A stretch of 64,000 nucleotides of DNA from Calothrix anomala FACHB-343 (GCF_014696435.1 NZ_JACJQG010000037.1:24736-88735), one strand, 5' to 3'; shown: positions 1-10,938, counted from the stretch's first letter. Notes: generated from the letters alone by a model not told the origin. Made by a program: numbers and translations.

Positions 1-1
1 C

Positions 2-754
2 GGTTCTCAACGTGTAGCGGTGGAAAAACCCCAGGTAGCTGATACTTTTGCGATGCGTAAGTATGCGCCCGATGTGCCGTTATTTGCTAATTTGGGTGCT
101 GTGCAACTTAACTACAAGTATGGTGTAGATGAATGTTTGCGGGTAGTCGAGATTCTGGAAGCTGATGCTTTGATTTTGCACCTCAATCCTCTGCAAGAAT
201 GCATTCAATCTCGCGGAGATACTAATTTTCGCGGCTTGCTTGACAAAATAGCGGATGTATGCTTTAAGTTGCCAGTACCAGTCATTGCCAAGGAAGTAGG
301 TAATGGGATTTCTGCAGCGATGGCAGAGAAATTGCTGGCAGCTGGGGTAGCGGCGATTGATGTGGCTGGTGCTGGGGGTACTTCTTGGGCGAAGGTGGAA
401 AGCGAACGAGCGGATAATATATTACAACGCCGCTTGGGTAGGACTTTTGCGGATTGGGGTTTGCCTACAGCAGATTGTATTACAAATATTCGCGCGATCG
501 CTCCTGATGTCCCCTTAATTGCGTCTGGCGGGTTGCGTCATGGATTAGATGTAGCAAAAGCGATGGCTTTAGGTGCAAATATCGCCGGGTTAGCCATGCC
601 ATTTTTGCAAGCCGCCGTTGTTTCCGAAGCCGCATTAGTGGATTTAGTTGAGTTGTTAATAGCCGAAATCACGACAGTTTTATTCTGTACGGGGAATGCT
701 AATTTAAATCAATTGCAGCATTCTGACAGTCTAGTGCAATCAAAGGCGATGTGA
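2..754 (+). CDS. fni: Type 2 isopentenyl-diphosphate delta-isomerase, C-terminal part (5' end outside window)
   Basis: FMN-dependent enzyme that interconverts IPP and DMAPP in isoprenoid synthesis. The reading frame is open from base 2 and begins [12 protein letters not shown], so the gene starts upstream of the window and about 250 codons are present. Visible family features are the HLNPLQE segment, the phosphate/FMN-binding [15 protein letters not shown] loop and the [19 protein letters not shown] barrel end. The C-terminus (LFCTGNANL...) looks complete. The last ~56 bp overlap the 3' end of the convergent NACHT gene. The family call is clear. Confidence 0.93.
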   Translation, partial: GSQRVAVEKPQVADTFAMRKYAPDVPLFANLGAVQLNYKYGVDECLRVVEILEADALILHLNPLQECIQSRGDTNFRGLLDKIADVCFKLPVPVIAKEVGNGISAAMAEKLLAAGVAAIDVAGAGGTSWAKVESERADNILQRRLGRTFADWGLPTADCITNIRAIAPDVPLIASGGLRHGLDVAKAMALGANIAGLAMPFLQAAVVSEAALVDLVELLIAEITTVLFCTGNANLNQLQHSDSLVQSKAM

Positions 755-3341
755 AATTCTGTGCTAACTCTTCTAAAGCGATACGGCACACATTTACATC
801 TTCATCAACAGTTGCACGGTGTTGCAAGAAGCCGATGGTGTCGGGATCATGTGAAAAATTGCCAGCTAATTCTTGCAAGCTGACACTGCGTACATGGCAA
901 TTTTCATCACCAATAGCGCGTTCTTTCAAGAAGCCAATGATATCAGCATCGTCTTGAAAGTTACGCGCTAATTCTCTAATTGCGGTGCAGCGTAACTGGG
1001 AATTATCATTAACAGTAGCGCGTTCTTTTAACCAATAGTTGATTTTTAAGTCATCTTTCCAAGTAGCTGCAATTGCTGCGACTGCTTGTGTTTTAATTTC
1101 TCCTACTAGTTTGGCGGCTTCACCTGGAAATAAATATTCATAGTAATACAGTAGATTGTATTGTGCGATCGTCTGTAACTGCTCAAGTAAATGATTTGCT
1201 GTTGACGCAATTACTGCCCGGTTTTTTACTTCTGCTAAACATTTAGCAGCTAAAAATAAATTGATAAATTTCTTACCTGCGCCATTTTGATTCATTAAAA
1301 AATCAATAATTATCCCTACAAACTTAGCGTCAATCATCCCCGCAATCAGGCGCAATACTTCATGCCAAGTTTCATCTTGCCAATATTTACCAAATACTTC
1401 TAATTTGAGTTGTTCTAAAGAAAGTGTTTGGGTTTCTTTAAACTTCCAGACAAATTCCCAAGCACAAAAATATTCTAAAAATGTGCGATGGACAAAAGCA
1501 TAGTAATCTGCACCTAAATAACACAACATAAAGTTACGGGTTCGCAGTTGATGAATTAATACTTTGGCTTTATCTCTAGCATTGCTCACTTCAATACTTT
1601 TTAAATATGTAGTAAAAATCTGCTCTAAATTTCTAGCAGTCATTAAATTTCCGGCAACCTCTTGATTACTGGTTTGCATATAATAAGCAACTTGGCGTAA
1701 CATTGCTTGTTTATCTTGATAATCAATTGTTGCTGGCATATATCGTTCATTCATTAAGGCGCGTTCTACATCCCATTTATACAGCAATAATTCTGAAGCC
1801 TTTTTATATAATTTCGCTCTATCTCTTGGTAATTCTTGGTTACGGTTAAGAATTGCCATCATTGTTAATAGCAAGGGGTTAGCTGCTAATTCGGCAATTG
1901 CTTTGGAAGTTTTGATTGATTTTTGAAATCGTTGTTTTCTTCTCTGTTTATCTGCCGCAAATGTAAAAGTTAAATTATGCCAGCGATTGATAAAATCTTG
2001 AATTTGTTCGTTATTTAAATCTTGCAGCATAAAGTGGCGAAATTGTGCATCTCGCAAACGTTGGGGTTTATAACCAATGATGCGAGAAGTTACAATTACT
2101 TGAACCTTAGGGTAATCGTTACTAAAGCAATGGATAGCTGTAATTATATCGTCGCGTTGTCCAGTATCGAATACTTCATCTAAACCATCAAACATCACTA
2201 AAGCATTACCAGCTTTTAGCTGTGCTTGTAATTGATGCTGATTGAGGTGAGAAATTGCACCGGGACTTTGATGGAAAAATTCCAAAAAGTTTTTGCAATG
2301 TCCATCGTTATAATTGCGGATATAAGCGCGTAATTCAATTAGTAACGGAATGGCTGGAACATCGAATCCAGGTTTACCGATTTTATCGAGAGTTTTTTCT
2401 ACCCAATCTAAAGCTAGGTATTGCAATAATGTAGACTTACCGGAACCTGGATCGCCTAAAATGACTATATATTTATAAGTTTCTGGTTGATTGATAATTT
2501 CCAACACCGAACGCATTGGTTGTTCCAAATAAGCACGTTTATATAGTTCTATTTCTTCAGGAATAATTGCTGCTGATTCTAGTTGATGATTTGCTTGTAA
2601 TCGCCGCAAATGTTCTTTAGGTAGTTCGTAAACTTGAGGTAATACTTGATGAATTTCGCGGACATTCGGCGGAGTAAATATCTGCCACAATCGCAGTTCG
2701 TTATAAGCATAACCACTGGTATCTAAACTATCTAATTTTAAATTGACATAGCACTCGCGAATTGCTTCTTGATATTTGCGTAAGTCAAAATCAGGAATAA
2801 TACCAACTGTTGCTTGGGTATATTTCTCAATGGCTTTGAGATTACGTGTGTTAAGTAACTCCCGTAAATCTTCTGTTTCTGAAAGAATCTGCTGACATTT
2901 TCTTAAATAACGATCTGCTACTAATTGCCAATTAAATTTAGCTGGTAACGTAGGTAAATACAGGTAGTCCCAGATACTTTCTAGGCTTTGGTAATCTATC
3001 TCATCACAATCAATGTCAAAACCCTTCGCTAAGATTTCTTGCACAGATTTGTGGTGAATAAACTGCTTTAGCGGTTCAGCAAATATATTGATATCTTCAT
3101 CCGCTAGCTTGCGTAAATTTAATTCATCTTCGATTAATTGCAAAAATTCTCTAAGCGCTTTAGCAACAGCTTTCTGCATTTTATCTTGCTGTAACATTGT
3201 TGCTACTTTCTGCAATCTATTTTTCAGAAAATCCTTAGCATATTCTTTAGTGATGTCTTTAAAGAAGTCTTCGTTGACAATAGACTTAACTAGCAAACCC
3301 ACAGCGTTTTTCGCTACCAAACCAACTATCCATTCCAGCAT
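699..3341 (-). CDS. NACHT-domain STAND ATPase with short C-terminal HEAT-like repeats
   Basis: 880 aa. Helical N-terminal region (about 1-250), then a NACHT NTPase with Walker [10 protein letters not shown] (296-304) and Walker [11 protein letters not shown] (381-390), the sensor segment [10 protein letters not shown] and the helical [13 protein letters not shown] block. The C-terminus has about three 31-33-residue HEAT-like units (WLKERATV..., FLKERAIG..., FLQHRATV..., each ending ELA.NF). Related bacterial NACHT proteins are known or proposed antiphage sensors in which the C-terminal repeats sense the trigger; that role here is inference. No classical effector domain is visible; the N-terminal helices may be the effector. 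It stands alone and its last 17 codons lie antisense to the end of fni, suggesting the repeat array was cut short. ATG start at 3341. Confidence 0.88.
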   Translation of the reverse strand: MLEWIVGLVAKNAVGLLVKSIVNEDFFKDITKEYAKDFLKNRLQKVATMLQQDKMQKAVAKALREFLQLIEDELNLRKLADEDINIFAEPLKQFIHHKSVQEILAKGFDIDCDEIDYQSLESIWDYLYLPTLPAKFNWQLVADRYLRKCQQILSETEDLRELLNTRNLKAIEKYTQATVGIIPDFDLRKYQEAIRECYVNLKLDSLDTSGYAYNELRLWQIFTPPNVREIHQVLPQVYELPKEHLRRLQANHQLESAAIIPEEIELYKRAYLEQPMRSVLEIINQPETYKYIVILGDPGSGKSTLLQYLALDWVEKTLDKIGKPGFDVPAIPLLIELRAYIRNYNDGHCKNFLEFFHQSPGAISHLNQHQLQAQLKAGNALVMFDGLDEVFDTGQRDDIITAIHCFSNDYPKVQVIVTSRIIGYKPQRLRDAQFRHFMLQDLNNEQIQDFINRWHNLTFTFAADKQRRKQRFQKSIKTSKAIAELAANPLLLTMMAILNRNQELPRDRAKLYKKASELLLYKWDVERALMNERYMPATIDYQDKQAMLRQVAYYMQTSNQEVAGNLMTARNLEQIFTTYLKSIEVSNARDKAKVLIHQLRTRNFMLCYLGADYYAFVHRTFLEYFCAWEFVWKFKETQTLSLEQLKLEVFGKYWQDETWHEVLRLIAGMIDAKFVGIIIDFLMNQNGAGKKFINLFLAAKCLAEVKNRAVIASTANHLLEQLQTIAQYNLLYYYEYLFPGEAAKLVGEIKTQAVAAIAATWKDDLKINYWLKERATVNDNSQLRCTAIRELARNFQDDADIIGFLKERAIGDENCHVRSVSLQELAGNFSHDPDTIGFLQHRATVDEDVNVCRIALEELAQNFTSPLIALDCQNAAIDLN

Positions 3342-3794
3342 AAAACTTTTACCTGTAATCGCTCTTGACTACGAGTATACACACCAGATTTAGTAATTTT
3401 CTCTTATATTCAGGTAATTAAATGAATAATATTCCCTGAGAGATATATCTCTTGCAAATACTCTTTGCTCTATTCCTAAGATGTGGCGTTAGTAATATAA
3501 GTTCCCATGATTAAGGATGTAAGTATTTAAATGATTAGGGTAATATAATCAACAAAAGTGACTAGTTAAATAAACTATGTAAGTATAAGTAATTTTTTCT
3601 AAAATATTACTTATACTACTCTAATTATCGGCGTTTTTTGGCAGGAAGAATTATAGGTAAATACTTGTGTATAACCTGAATTAATGTTTAAGTGTATTAG
3701 ATTTTTTCCATGAATTTATATTTTTTAGCAAAAATTCCAAATATTCTGCTTTGTGAAAACATGCTAGATGTATAAATCTATTACAAAATGCAAC

Positions 3795-3991
3795 TATAGG
3801 ATTCATATTTGATTTTTGAACAAATACGTAGGGGAGCCAGTCGCATGGGCGGGTTTCCCGACTTGAGCGAACTGGCGTTGTGTTGTCGCGCAGCGCAACG
3901 CACCAAATCCCATAATACGGTGCGTTATCACGAAGTGTAACGCACCCTACCTATACTTAGATTTTTTCAGAAATCAAATCGGATTCCTATA
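3795..3991. repeat. Miniature inverted-repeat element, family A, copy 1
   Basis: About 197 bp, opening tataggattcatatttgatt and closing as an imperfect inverted copy (aaatcaaatcggattcctata). The interior carries hairpins, including ccagtcgc/gcgaactgg and a palindromic gtgcgttatcac...gtaacgcac segment. Two further copies lie at 8062 and 21666. There is no coding capacity, so it is MITE-like. Confidence 0.8.
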
Positions 3992-4166
3992 TTCCTGAAA
4001 AATAAATAGTTTTTGGCGACTAATTAAGTATTTATTTGCCGAAAATAGTAGTATTTAAAACGTAAAAAATACATAAGTTTTATTAACAAAGTGGTGACAT
4101 TTTTACCTAATTTTGTCCCAAGTTCCATAATAGAACTGAGAGTCATCGAGAAAGGAATGGTTGACT

Positions 4167-4202
4167 ATGTATCTAACCGATCCACCTCATCCCCCTAAAT
4201 AA
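4167..4202 (+). pseudogene. Possible N-terminal remnant of a gene (11 codons)
   Basis: Reads MYLTDPPHPPK then stop, preceded by AAAGGAA. The string resembles the N-terminus of Uma2 (DUF820) proteins. The family B miniature element starts 12 bp after the stop, so a gene may have been cut here. Very short, weak support. Confidence 0.2.
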
Positions 4203-4213
4203 GTCTTGCAACC

Positions 4214-4317
4214 TAATACCAATTCAAATAATCTTTGCGACACATCAAAATATTCTCGAGGGCATGGCAGTGCCAGTGCCCCTACAATCTGTCGCATTCT
4301 TTTTTCCAATTGGTATA
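4214..4317 (+). repeat. Miniature inverted-repeat element, family B, copy 1
   Basis: 104 bp with termini taataccaatt and aattggtata. The interior reads gcgacacatcaaaatattct and ggcatggcagtgccagt. A near-identical copy in the opposite orientation is at 34551-34655, and a decayed relative is near 22779-22846. Confidence 0.8.
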
Positions 4318-4466
4318 ACCTGCTTTTTACTACCTTCTCATCCCTTGGGTTTCCCTGCAACCAGAGATTGTTTGCCATCCAAGTTACTTTGTAGTATACT
4401 TGTAGTATGTAAACCTTACTGCTGAGGCGGTAATAATTTGTTGCATCAATAATCAAGGAAGTTATT

Positions 4467-6479
4467 ATGGTTCCCCGAGAACGTATCCGAAACATTGGTA
4501 TTTCTGCTCACATCGACTCTGGTAAAACTACACTGTCAGAGCGCATTCTCTTCTATACAGGCAGAATCCATGCAATTGAAGAAGTACGGGGAGGTGGCAA
4601 GGGTGCAACGATGGATTTTATGCCTGAAGAAAAGTTACATGGTATTACCATTACTTCAGCCGCGACAACTTGTCAGTGGCACAATACGCAAATTAATTTA
4701 ATTGATACACCAGGACATGTTGATTTTACGATAGAAGTAGAGCGCGCTCTGCGGGTATTGGATGGGGCGGTAATGGTGCTGTGTGCGGTTGCGGGGGTGC
4801 AATCCCAATCAATTACTGTGGATCGTCAGATGAAGCGCTATCGCGTACCCCGCATTGCATTTATCAACAAAATGGATCGCATCGGTGCAAATCCATTTCG
4901 GGTGGTGCAAGCTATGCGCGATCGCTTGCAGTTAAATGCCATACTACTTCAGTATCCTATTGGTAGCGAAGATCAATTTCAAGGGGTCATTGACCTAATT
5001 GAAATGGAAGCTTCCTATTTTGCAGGTGAAAACGGCGAAAATTGGGTGAAACAATCAATTCCTGACGCCCTTGTTGAAGAGGCACAGCAAGCCAGAGAAA
5101 AACTGCTGGATGCTTTGTCATTCTTCTCTGAAGCGATGACAGAGATGTTATTGGAAGGTAAGGAAGTTCCCAAAGAATTAATTTGGCAAACTATTCGCCA
5201 AGCCACCTTAACTTTGCAACTGACACCAGTATTGCTAGGTTCGGCATTCAAAAATAAAGGCGTACAAAATTTACTAGATGCGATCGCCTATTATCTCCCA
5301 TCGCCGGTAGACAGGGAAATCGTCAAAACTGTAGAGTCTGTTAGCCTGTACCCCAATCCTGACGATCCTTTAGTGGCATTGGCGTTTAAACTCACTGTAG
5401 AATCCTTTGGACAGTTAACCTACACCCGAATTTATTCGGGGACATTAAAACAGGGCGATACTGTTTACAACGCCCGTACTCAACAACGGGTGCAAATTGG
5501 GCGCTTGGTGAGAATGCACGCTAACAAGCGCGAAGAGGTGAAGGTTGCTGAAGCTGGGGATATTATCGCCATGCTGGGTATCGATTGCGCCTCTGGAGAT
5601 ACCTTTTACTCTGGAGAAACACTAGTATCTTTAGAAAAAATGTATGTACCAGAACCAGTAATTACACTGGCAGTGACGCCGAAAAAACAAGAAGATAGCG
5701 ATCGCCTTTCCAAAGCACTCAATCGTTTCCAAAAAGAAGATCCTACCTTTAAGTTGAGCATAGATCCCGAATCAGGAGCTACTCTAATTTCGGGGATGGG
5801 CGAACTGCATTTAGAAATCTACTTGGAACGCATTCAACGGGAATATAGCACGGAGGTGTATGTTGGTAAACCCGCAGTTGCCTATCGGGAAACTATTGGT
5901 CAAAAAGCATACTTTGATTATCGACTGAGAAAACAAAGCGGTGGTTCTGGACAATACGCCCATGTCAGTGGTTGGATTGAACCTACAGAAGAACCCTTTG
6001 TATTTGAAAACCGAGTAGTTGGCGGTGCAATTCCTAAAGAATATATTCCTGGTTGCGAAAAAGGTTTCCGCGAAGCTATGCAATCGGGGATTTTAGAAGG
6101 TTATCCTGTTACCGGGGTAAAAGTCGTTCTCGAAAGCGGTTCCTATCACTCGGTAGATTCGTCAGAATTGGCTTTTCGTTCAGCTTCCCATCAAGCCTTA
6201 GAAGAAGCGATTAACAAAGCCAAAGCCTATATTCTCGAACCAATTATGCTTGTAGAAGTGGAAACACCTAACGAGTATTTAGGTAGAGTTCAGGGCGATA
6301 TCTCCTCCCGTCGCGGTTTGCTGTTGGGTTCCCAAACTATGCAAACATACTCTGTAATTCGGGCGGAAGTACCTCTAGCGCGCATGTTTGGCTATTCTAC
6401 AGACTTGCGATCGCAAACTGCGGGTATGGCAACTTTCACAATGGAATTTGCCTGTTACAGACAAGCGAGTAACCAATAG
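4467..6479 (+). CDS. Elongation factor G paralogue
   Basis: 670-aa translational GTPase of the EF-G family. G motifs are [14 protein letters not shown] (G1), GITIT (G2), DTPGH (G3), NKMD (G4) and GSA (G5), followed by domains II-V with the conserved [10 protein letters not shown] and [12 protein letters not shown]-type segments (here [12 protein letters not shown]). It is about 20 residues shorter than typical bacterial EF-G. The switch I form ([15 protein letters not shown]) recalls the divergent spd/mitochondrial-type EF-G1 branch rather than the str-operon fusA. No rpsL, rpsG or tuf gene adjoins it, which also argues for a paralogue. SD AAGGA lies 7 nt before the ATG. A rho-independent terminator follows. 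Likely role is translocation or ribosome recycling under special conditions (inference). Confidence 0.9.
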   Translation: MVPRERIRNIGISAHIDSGKTTLSERILFYTGRIHAIEEVRGGGKGATMDFMPEEKLHGITITSAATTCQWHNTQINLIDTPGHVDFTIEVERALRVLDGAVMVLCAVAGVQSQSITVDRQMKRYRVPRIAFINKMDRIGANPFRVVQAMRDRLQLNAILLQYPIGSEDQFQGVIDLIEMEASYFAGENGENWVKQSIPDALVEEAQQAREKLLDALSFFSEAMTEMLLEGKEVPKELIWQTIRQATLTLQLTPVLLGSAFKNKGVQNLLDAIAYYLPSPVDREIVKTVESVSLYPNPDDPLVALAFKLTVESFGQLTYTRIYSGTLKQGDTVYNARTQQRVQIGRLVRMHANKREEVKVAEAGDIIAMLGIDCASGDTFYSGETLVSLEKMYVPEPVITLAVTPKKQEDSDRLSKALNRFQKEDPTFKLSIDPESGATLISGMGELHLEIYLERIQREYSTEVYVGKPAVAYRETIGQKAYFDYRLRKQSGGSGQYAHVSGWIEPTEEPFVFENRVVGGAIPKEYIPGCEKGFREAMQSGILEGYPVTGVKVVLESGSYHSVDSSELAFRSASHQALEEAINKAKAYILEPIMLVEVETPNEYLGRVQGDISSRRGLLLGSQTMQTYSVIRAEVPLARMFGYSTDLRSQTAGMATFTMEFACYRQASNQ

Positions 6480-6492
6480 TTGATATAACAAG

Positions 6493-6519
6493 AAGGTAGA
6501 CAATATTGTTTACCTTTTT
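6493..6519 (+). terminator. Rho-independent terminator after the EF-G paralogue
   Basis: Near-perfect 12-bp arms (aaggtagacaat / attgtttacctt) directly followed by a T run, starting 14 nt after the EF-G stop codon. Confidence 0.85.
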
Positions 6520-6576
6520 GTTAATTTCCGGAATTTTTACTACTGCTGTAAAAATGCCAACTTACCTTGCTTGCTT

Positions 6577-8055
6577 ATGAATATTCCCCAAAGTCAATCA
6601 ACAGCAGATGGGTTCACAAATACACCCATCAACAAAATCTACGATGTTATCATAGTTGGTGCTGGCCCTATTGGTTTAGCCACTGCTGTTGGTTTACGCA
6701 AACGTGGTATTGACAATATTCTCGTCATAGATCAAACTCGTGCTTTTCGTCAAGTTGGTCAGGTTGTGGATCTTCTGCCTAACGGATTAAAAGCTCTAAA
6801 ATATTTAGACGAGCGCGCATATCAAGCAGTCAAAACAGCGAATCTGACTTTCACTAATTACCAGCCTGCTGAAGAAGAGAAAACCACCGCAGTCATTGAA
6901 CCAAAACTTCCTAAACCTTCACTAGAATGGGTTTCAAAAAACTTCCAGGGGCAGAAAGTTCGCGCAATTCCTCTGAGTTTTGATGTTTGGTTTAGTGAGT
7001 ATGGCGAAGGTCGAGTTTCCATTTCTTGGTATAATTTACAAACTGCCTTAAGACAACTACTTCCAGAAGACCAAGTTAAACCGAATCACCGTTGTATTAA
7101 TGTAGTAGATGAGCCTGAATTAGGCTGCATTCGCATTGATTGTGTTAGTAGTGCGAATGTTGAGGCTAATCCATATGCATATTGGTTAGATACACAGTCT
7201 GAAAATTCAGACAGTACGCCTCAACCATCACTGACAAAATCATTCCGCGCTAAGTTAATTGTTGCCGCAGACGGAATTAACTCTACAGTGCGTCAGATAC
7301 TTTATGCTGATAGCTCTAACCTACCTTTTGCCACACCAGAATATTCTGGATTTGCGGCAATATCTTGTCGAGAAATACTCGATATTCCCCAAGAACTGCG
7401 ATCGCATATTGAAGAAAAATTTTTGGCAGAATCGCCAATTCTTACAGTAGCTAACTACGATCTGAGCAATCGCGCTTTTAGTGAAACGCCCAGAATGTTG
7501 TTAATGAATAGACAAAGTATGGGCTATTTACTGCATGTAGCTGTACCTTTGGAGTCACTGTCAGGGAAGTCTGGTAGTGATTTGCGTAACTTAGGGCTGC
7601 AAGAGTTAGAAAAAGCTGGATTTCCTAAAGTACTACAAGAATTAGTGCAATTATCTCCACCAGAAAATATTTTTCAACGTCCTTATTACATTCATCGTGC
7701 TGCTATGGATGAAAATATCTTACCAAGTTGGAGTGCAGGACGAGTTGTATTAGTTGGTGATGCTGCACATGGTATGCCTCCTTTTATGGCTCAAGGAGCT
7801 AATCAAGGATTAGAAGATGCAATGGTAATGACAACATTAATTACTAATATTGCTCAAGAAAATCATTGGCATAACCAGCAAGCTATAGCCTCAGCTTTCG
7901 ATAAATATGAACGTCTTCGTCGCCCGTTTATGGAATATATTCAACAGGCAACATTAACCCAATTTCCCCACTCTTCAAACCAAGCATGGCAAGAGTATAG
8001 CAACAAAGTCTACAGACGCAACTTTGAGCAAATAACTTCGGAATTATTAGTTTAA
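6577..8055 (+). CDS. FAD-dependent monooxygenase (class A flavoprotein hydroxylase family)
   Basis: 492 aa from the ATG at 6577; an in-frame TTG at 6571 is less likely. N-terminal dinucleotide-binding VGAGPIGLATAVGLRKRG, the middle AADGINSTVRQ (DG motif) and the C-terminal GDAAHGMPPFMAQGANQGLEDA block (shown here only as family marker GDAAHGMPP) define the salicylate hydroxylase/zeaxanthin epoxidase-like superfamily. The substrate cannot be read from sequence. No membrane segment or signal peptide. It sits alone between the EF-G terminator and a family A miniature element that begins 6 bp after the stop codon. Confidence 0.85.
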   Translation: MNIPQSQSTADGFTNTPINKIYDVIIVGAGPIGLATAVGLRKRGIDNILVIDQTRAFRQVGQVVDLLPNGLKALKYLDERAYQAVKTANLTFTNYQPAEEEKTTAVIEPKLPKPSLEWVSKNFQGQKVRAIPLSFDVWFSEYGEGRVSISWYNLQTALRQLLPEDQVKPNHRCINVVDEPELGCIRIDCVSSANVEANPYAYWLDTQSENSDSTPQPSLTKSFRAKLIVAADGINSTVRQILYADSSNLPFATPEYSGFAAISCREILDIPQELRSHIEEKFLAESPILTVANYDLSNRAFSETPRMLLMNRQSMGYLLHVAVPLESLSGKSGSDLRNLGLQELEKAGFPKVLQELVQLSPPENIFQRPYYIHRAAMDENILPSWSAGRVVLVGDAAHGMPPFMAQGANQGLEDAMVMTTLITNIAQENHWHNQQAIASAFDKYERLRRPFMEYIQQATLTQFPHSSNQAWQEYSNKVYRRNFEQITSELLV

Positions 8056-8061
8056 TTTACA

Positions 8062-8410
8062 TATAGGATTCATATTTGATTTTTGAACAAATACGTAGGG
8101 GAGCCAGTCGCATGGGCGGGTTTCCCACGCCAGTCCGCACAACGGGGGGAACCCCCGCAAGCGGCTGGCTCGACTTGAGCGAACTGGCGTTGTGTTGTCG
8201 CGCAGCGCAACGCACCAACTCCCATAATACGGTGCGTTACACTTCGTGATAACGCACCCTACTGGACTGACACAGCTAAAATGTTGCAATAAATTTCTTC
8301 TCTTCTCTCTGTGTTCTCTGCGCCTCTGCGGTTTATTAATGCACTATTTTAGCCTTGCCTCGCCACTACATATACTTAGATTTTTTCAGAAATCAAATCG
8401 GATTCCTATA
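8062..8410. repeat. Miniature inverted-repeat element, family A, copy 2 (with insertions)
   Basis: Same ends as the element at 3795, but longer. It carries an extra 45 nt at 8127-8171 (the 19-mer hairpin element) and about 100 nt of a C/T-rich 'ctctgtgttctctgcgcctc' repeat before the right end. It starts 6 bp after the monooxygenase stop codon. The 8411-8735 remainder before the next gene holds no recognisable gene. Confidence 0.8.
8140..8158 (+). repeat. 19-mer hairpin core, copy 1
   Basis: CAACGGGGGGAACCCCCGC, flanked by arms CCAGTCCGC and GCGGCTGG. The same core occurs at 57467 (+) and 62503 (-) with different arms. Family A copy 1 lacks this insert, so it acts as an empty-site comparison. 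Confidence 0.75.
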
Positions 8411-8735
8411 TAGCAATCCTAAATCATTTGTGAAATTTACTAATTCTCATTTTTTTCTCTTCTCCTTGGCGTACTTGGCGGCTTGGCGGTTCATTAAAAA
8501 AATATTTTCACAACTCAGATGGGATTGCTATATTTGGGTATAACCATTTCATTATTGCTTTGGAAATGCCTACTATCCAAGGTATGAAATCAAATAATAA
8601 CCTTAGCTAGTGATAAGAAAAAAATCTGCTGGCTATGATAGTTTAAGCGTATTTTTTCAGCCTCTGTTGCCAAGGCTAAGTCATAAATTAATTGCTGTGA
8701 CTTTCAACGTAACAAAAATAAGCGGAGCATAATCT

Positions 8736-9266
8736 ATGCAGGCAGATGAACTCCTAAAAAACTATGCTGCTGGTACAAGAGACTTTACAGGTATTAACCT
8801 CAGCGAAGCAAATTTGCGAGAAGTAAATCTCAGTGGCGCAATATTAGATAGAGCAATTTTAGATGGCGCAAATCTGAGTCATGCAAATTTAAGCCATACT
8901 AGCTTAGTTGAGGCAGATTTAAATGGAGCTAATTTGAGTGATGCTAACCTGACAGAAAGTAATTTAACTGGTGCAATATTGGATGGCGCAATATTAGACG
9001 GTGCTGTTTTAGATGGCGCGAATTTAACTCAGGCTGATTTAACTGTTGCTAAATTAATTGAAGCAAATCTCAGTGAAGCAGAGTTAACCGAAGCTACTTT
9101 AGTTGCTGCAAATTTAGATAAGGCTGATTTGAGCGGTGCAGACTTAACTGTAGCAGATTTGACTCAGGCGAATTTGGCGCAAGCAGACTTAAATCAAGCA
9201 AATTTAAGTGGTGCAAATCTAGAAAAAGCTAATTTGGAAGGCACAATTCTAGATGAGAATAGTTAA
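8736..9266 (+). CDS. Pentapeptide-repeat protein
   Basis: 176 aa made almost wholly of A(D/N)LXX pentapeptides (for example NLSEANLREVNLSGA, ADLNGANLSDANL) from about residue 18 to the end, which predicts a right-handed quadrilateral beta-helix. No signal peptide or transmembrane helix, so probably cytoplasmic. The family is very common in cyanobacteria and most members have no known role; some protect DNA gyrase. SD GGAG lies 8 nt before the ATG. No operon partner. Confidence 0.9.
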   Translation: MQADELLKNYAAGTRDFTGINLSEANLREVNLSGAILDRAILDGANLSHANLSHTSLVEADLNGANLSDANLTESNLTGAILDGAILDGAVLDGANLTQADLTVAKLIEANLSEAELTEATLVAANLDKADLSGADLTVADLTQANLAQADLNQANLSGANLEKANLEGTILDENS

Positions 9267-9387
9267 ATGAGTTTTTTGTCCTTTGTTATAGCAATGCAAC
9301 AAAGATTTGCGGTATATTAATTATTTTTGCTTCAGCAAATTGTTATCAAAACCACCGAATTTAGTCCAGAATAGGAATTGACAAAAA

Positions 9388-9420
9388 ATGCCAAGCGATA
9401 AATTATGAGGTGCTTGGCAT
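9388..9420. promoter_or_regulatory. Perfect 9-bp inverted repeat upstream of the dehydratase gene
   Basis: ATGCCAAGC ... GCTTGGCAT with a 15-nt spacer, ending 52 nt before the chosen start codon. No T run follows, so an operator or leader hairpin is more likely than a terminator. The role is inference. Confidence 0.4.
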
Positions 9421-9472
9421 AGATGCTATTTCAGATAAAAATAATGAGCGAGAATGTTTTATACTCCCAGCA

Positions 9473-10438
9473 ATGCTACAGGAAAATTCGCTCACTATTA
9501 CTGACGTAAAAGCTGCTTACAATCGGCTTTTGGGAATTTCCCAACAAACACCAGTGCTAACTTCCAGAACAGTGAATGAACTGACTCATAGCGAGGTGTT
9601 TTTTAAGTGCGAAAACTTTCAACGCGCAGGGGCTTTTAAGTTTAGAGGTGCATATAACGCATTAACACAGCTATCTCAAGCCCAAAAACAACAAGGGGTG
9701 ATTACTTTTTCATCGGGGAATCACGCACAGGCGATCGCACTGGCGGGAAAATTACTCAATATCCCCACAACTATTGTTATGCCCGATGATGCACCCGCAG
9801 TCAAGCAAACAGCTACTCGCGGTTATGGGGCGGAGGTGATTCTCTACAATCGCCACAATACTAATCGGGAAGAACTCACCCAAAGTTTAGCCCGCGATCG
9901 CAATTTGAAACTCATTCCCCCTTACGATCATCCCCAAATCGTCGCCGGACAAGGTACAGCTGCTTTAGAATTAATCCAGGAAGTAGGCGAACTCGACTTT
10001 TTATTAGTACCTTGCGGTGGTGGTGGTTTACTATCCGGATGCGCGATCGCAACTAAAGCACTATCGCCAAAATGTCGGGTAATTGGCGTTGAACCCGAAT
10101 TAGCCGATGATGCTACTCGTTCCTTTTACAGCAAAACTCTGCAAACTGTCCATAACCCGAATACAATTGCTGATGGTGCGCGTACTCCTAGCTTGGGGAA
10201 AATTACCTTTCCTATCATCTTGAATTACGTTGATGATATGGTCACAGTCTCAGAATCAGCAATTATCCGCACCATGTTTTTTCTTTGGGAACGCCTCAAA
10301 ATAGTTGTTGAACCCACAGGAGTATTAGCCGCAGCAGCTTTACTAGAAGGTATTGTTACAGTACCAGTAGCCAGGATTGGAATTATTCTCAGTGGCGGAA
10401 ATGTCGATTTAACAGAGATTTACAACCTCAAACAATAG
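9473..10438 (+). CDS. PLP-dependent serine/threonine dehydratase (threonine ammonia-lyase family)
   Basis: 321 aa from the ATG at 9473 (MLQENSLTITDV); a GTG at 9410 would add 21 residues not expected in the family. The PLP lysine lies in AGAFKFRGA, the asparagine loop is SSGNHAQA and the phosphate-binding glycine loop is PCGGGGLLSG. Length and architecture match single-domain catabolic-type threonine dehydratases or serine racemases with no C-terminal ACT domain, so it is not the feedback-regulated biosynthetic IlvA. Likely reaction: deamination of Thr/Ser to 2-oxobutyrate/pyruvate. Exact substrate is uncertain. Confidence 0.88.
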   Translation: MLQENSLTITDVKAAYNRLLGISQQTPVLTSRTVNELTHSEVFFKCENFQRAGAFKFRGAYNALTQLSQAQKQQGVITFSSGNHAQAIALAGKLLNIPTTIVMPDDAPAVKQTATRGYGAEVILYNRHNTNREELTQSLARDRNLKLIPPYDHPQIVAGQGTAALELIQEVGELDFLLVPCGGGGLLSGCAIATKALSPKCRVIGVEPELADDATRSFYSKTLQTVHNPNTIADGARTPSLGKITFPIILNYVDDMVTVSESAIIRTMFFLWERLKIVVEPTGVLAAAALLEGIVTVPVARIGIILSGGNVDLTEIYNLKQ

Positions 10439-10546
10439 CCTATCACTGAGGGGAGGGGGTAGGGGGCAGGGAAGCAAATTACGTATTAAATAGGCGGTTT
10501 TTAGTATCAGTAATTACCATTACTTAAATATTAAATCTTGTTGAAT

Positions 10547-10573
10547 AATTTGTGGGGTAAGACCCCGCAAATT
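10547..10573. terminator. Hairpin, possible terminator after the dehydratase gene
   Basis: aatttgtggggt / accccgcaaatt arms with a 3-nt loop. No strong T run follows, so only moderate support. Confidence 0.4.
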
Positions 10574-10716
10574 GAAAAAATAGATTTAAAGTTTTGCAAT
10601 TAATTTGATGAGGATTTTTTAGATTGCTTGTGACGACGTAATGCTCAAGTTAGAATATGATTGTTTATCAACAAAATAAACTATATTTTTGGCGATAGTC
10701 GGCCTTAATTTAACGT

Positions 10717-10917
10717 GTGAATTATCCAGGAAATCTACATGTATATGCCCCAGCACTGATATCTTTAGAAGAACGTGACTGGAAAGTTATGACTGAATTA
10801 TTTGATAGGGAAGATAGTGATGAAATTGAAACTGATATCCGTAATAGTCTACTGTTGATGATTCCTGAACCATGTTGGGAAGACGATCCTTTTGACTTCC
10901 TGAGTGAATATCTTTAA
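10717..10917 (+). CDS. Small acidic hypothetical protein
   Basis: 66 aa with a GTG start (MNYPGNLHVYAPALISLEER...), rich in Asp/Glu and ending PFDFLSEYL. I do not recognise the family. No good SD is visible, so it may be a real small gene or a fragment of a larger one. It converges on the ABC transporter ATPase gene 21 bp downstream. Confidence 0.35.
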   Translation: MNYPGNLHVYAPALISLEERDWKVMTELFDREDSDEIETDIRNSLLLMIPEPCWEDDPFDFLSEYL

Positions 10918-10938
10918 AAATTTAGTTTTTGGCAACTT

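Larger units (their letters stand above)
3342..4466. other. Gene-poor spacer, NACHT gene to EF-G paralogue
   Basis: AT-rich 1.1-kb interval holding two miniature repeat elements (3795-3991 and 4214-4317) and a possible 11-codon gene remnant at 4167. I see no other coding or structured RNA signal. It must contain the promoters of both flanking divergent genes. Confidence 0.6.

Noticed and set aside
4187-4495. Reverse open frame over the family B element
   Set aside because: It covers a mobile repeat and the start of the EF-G gene, with no SD and no family similarity.
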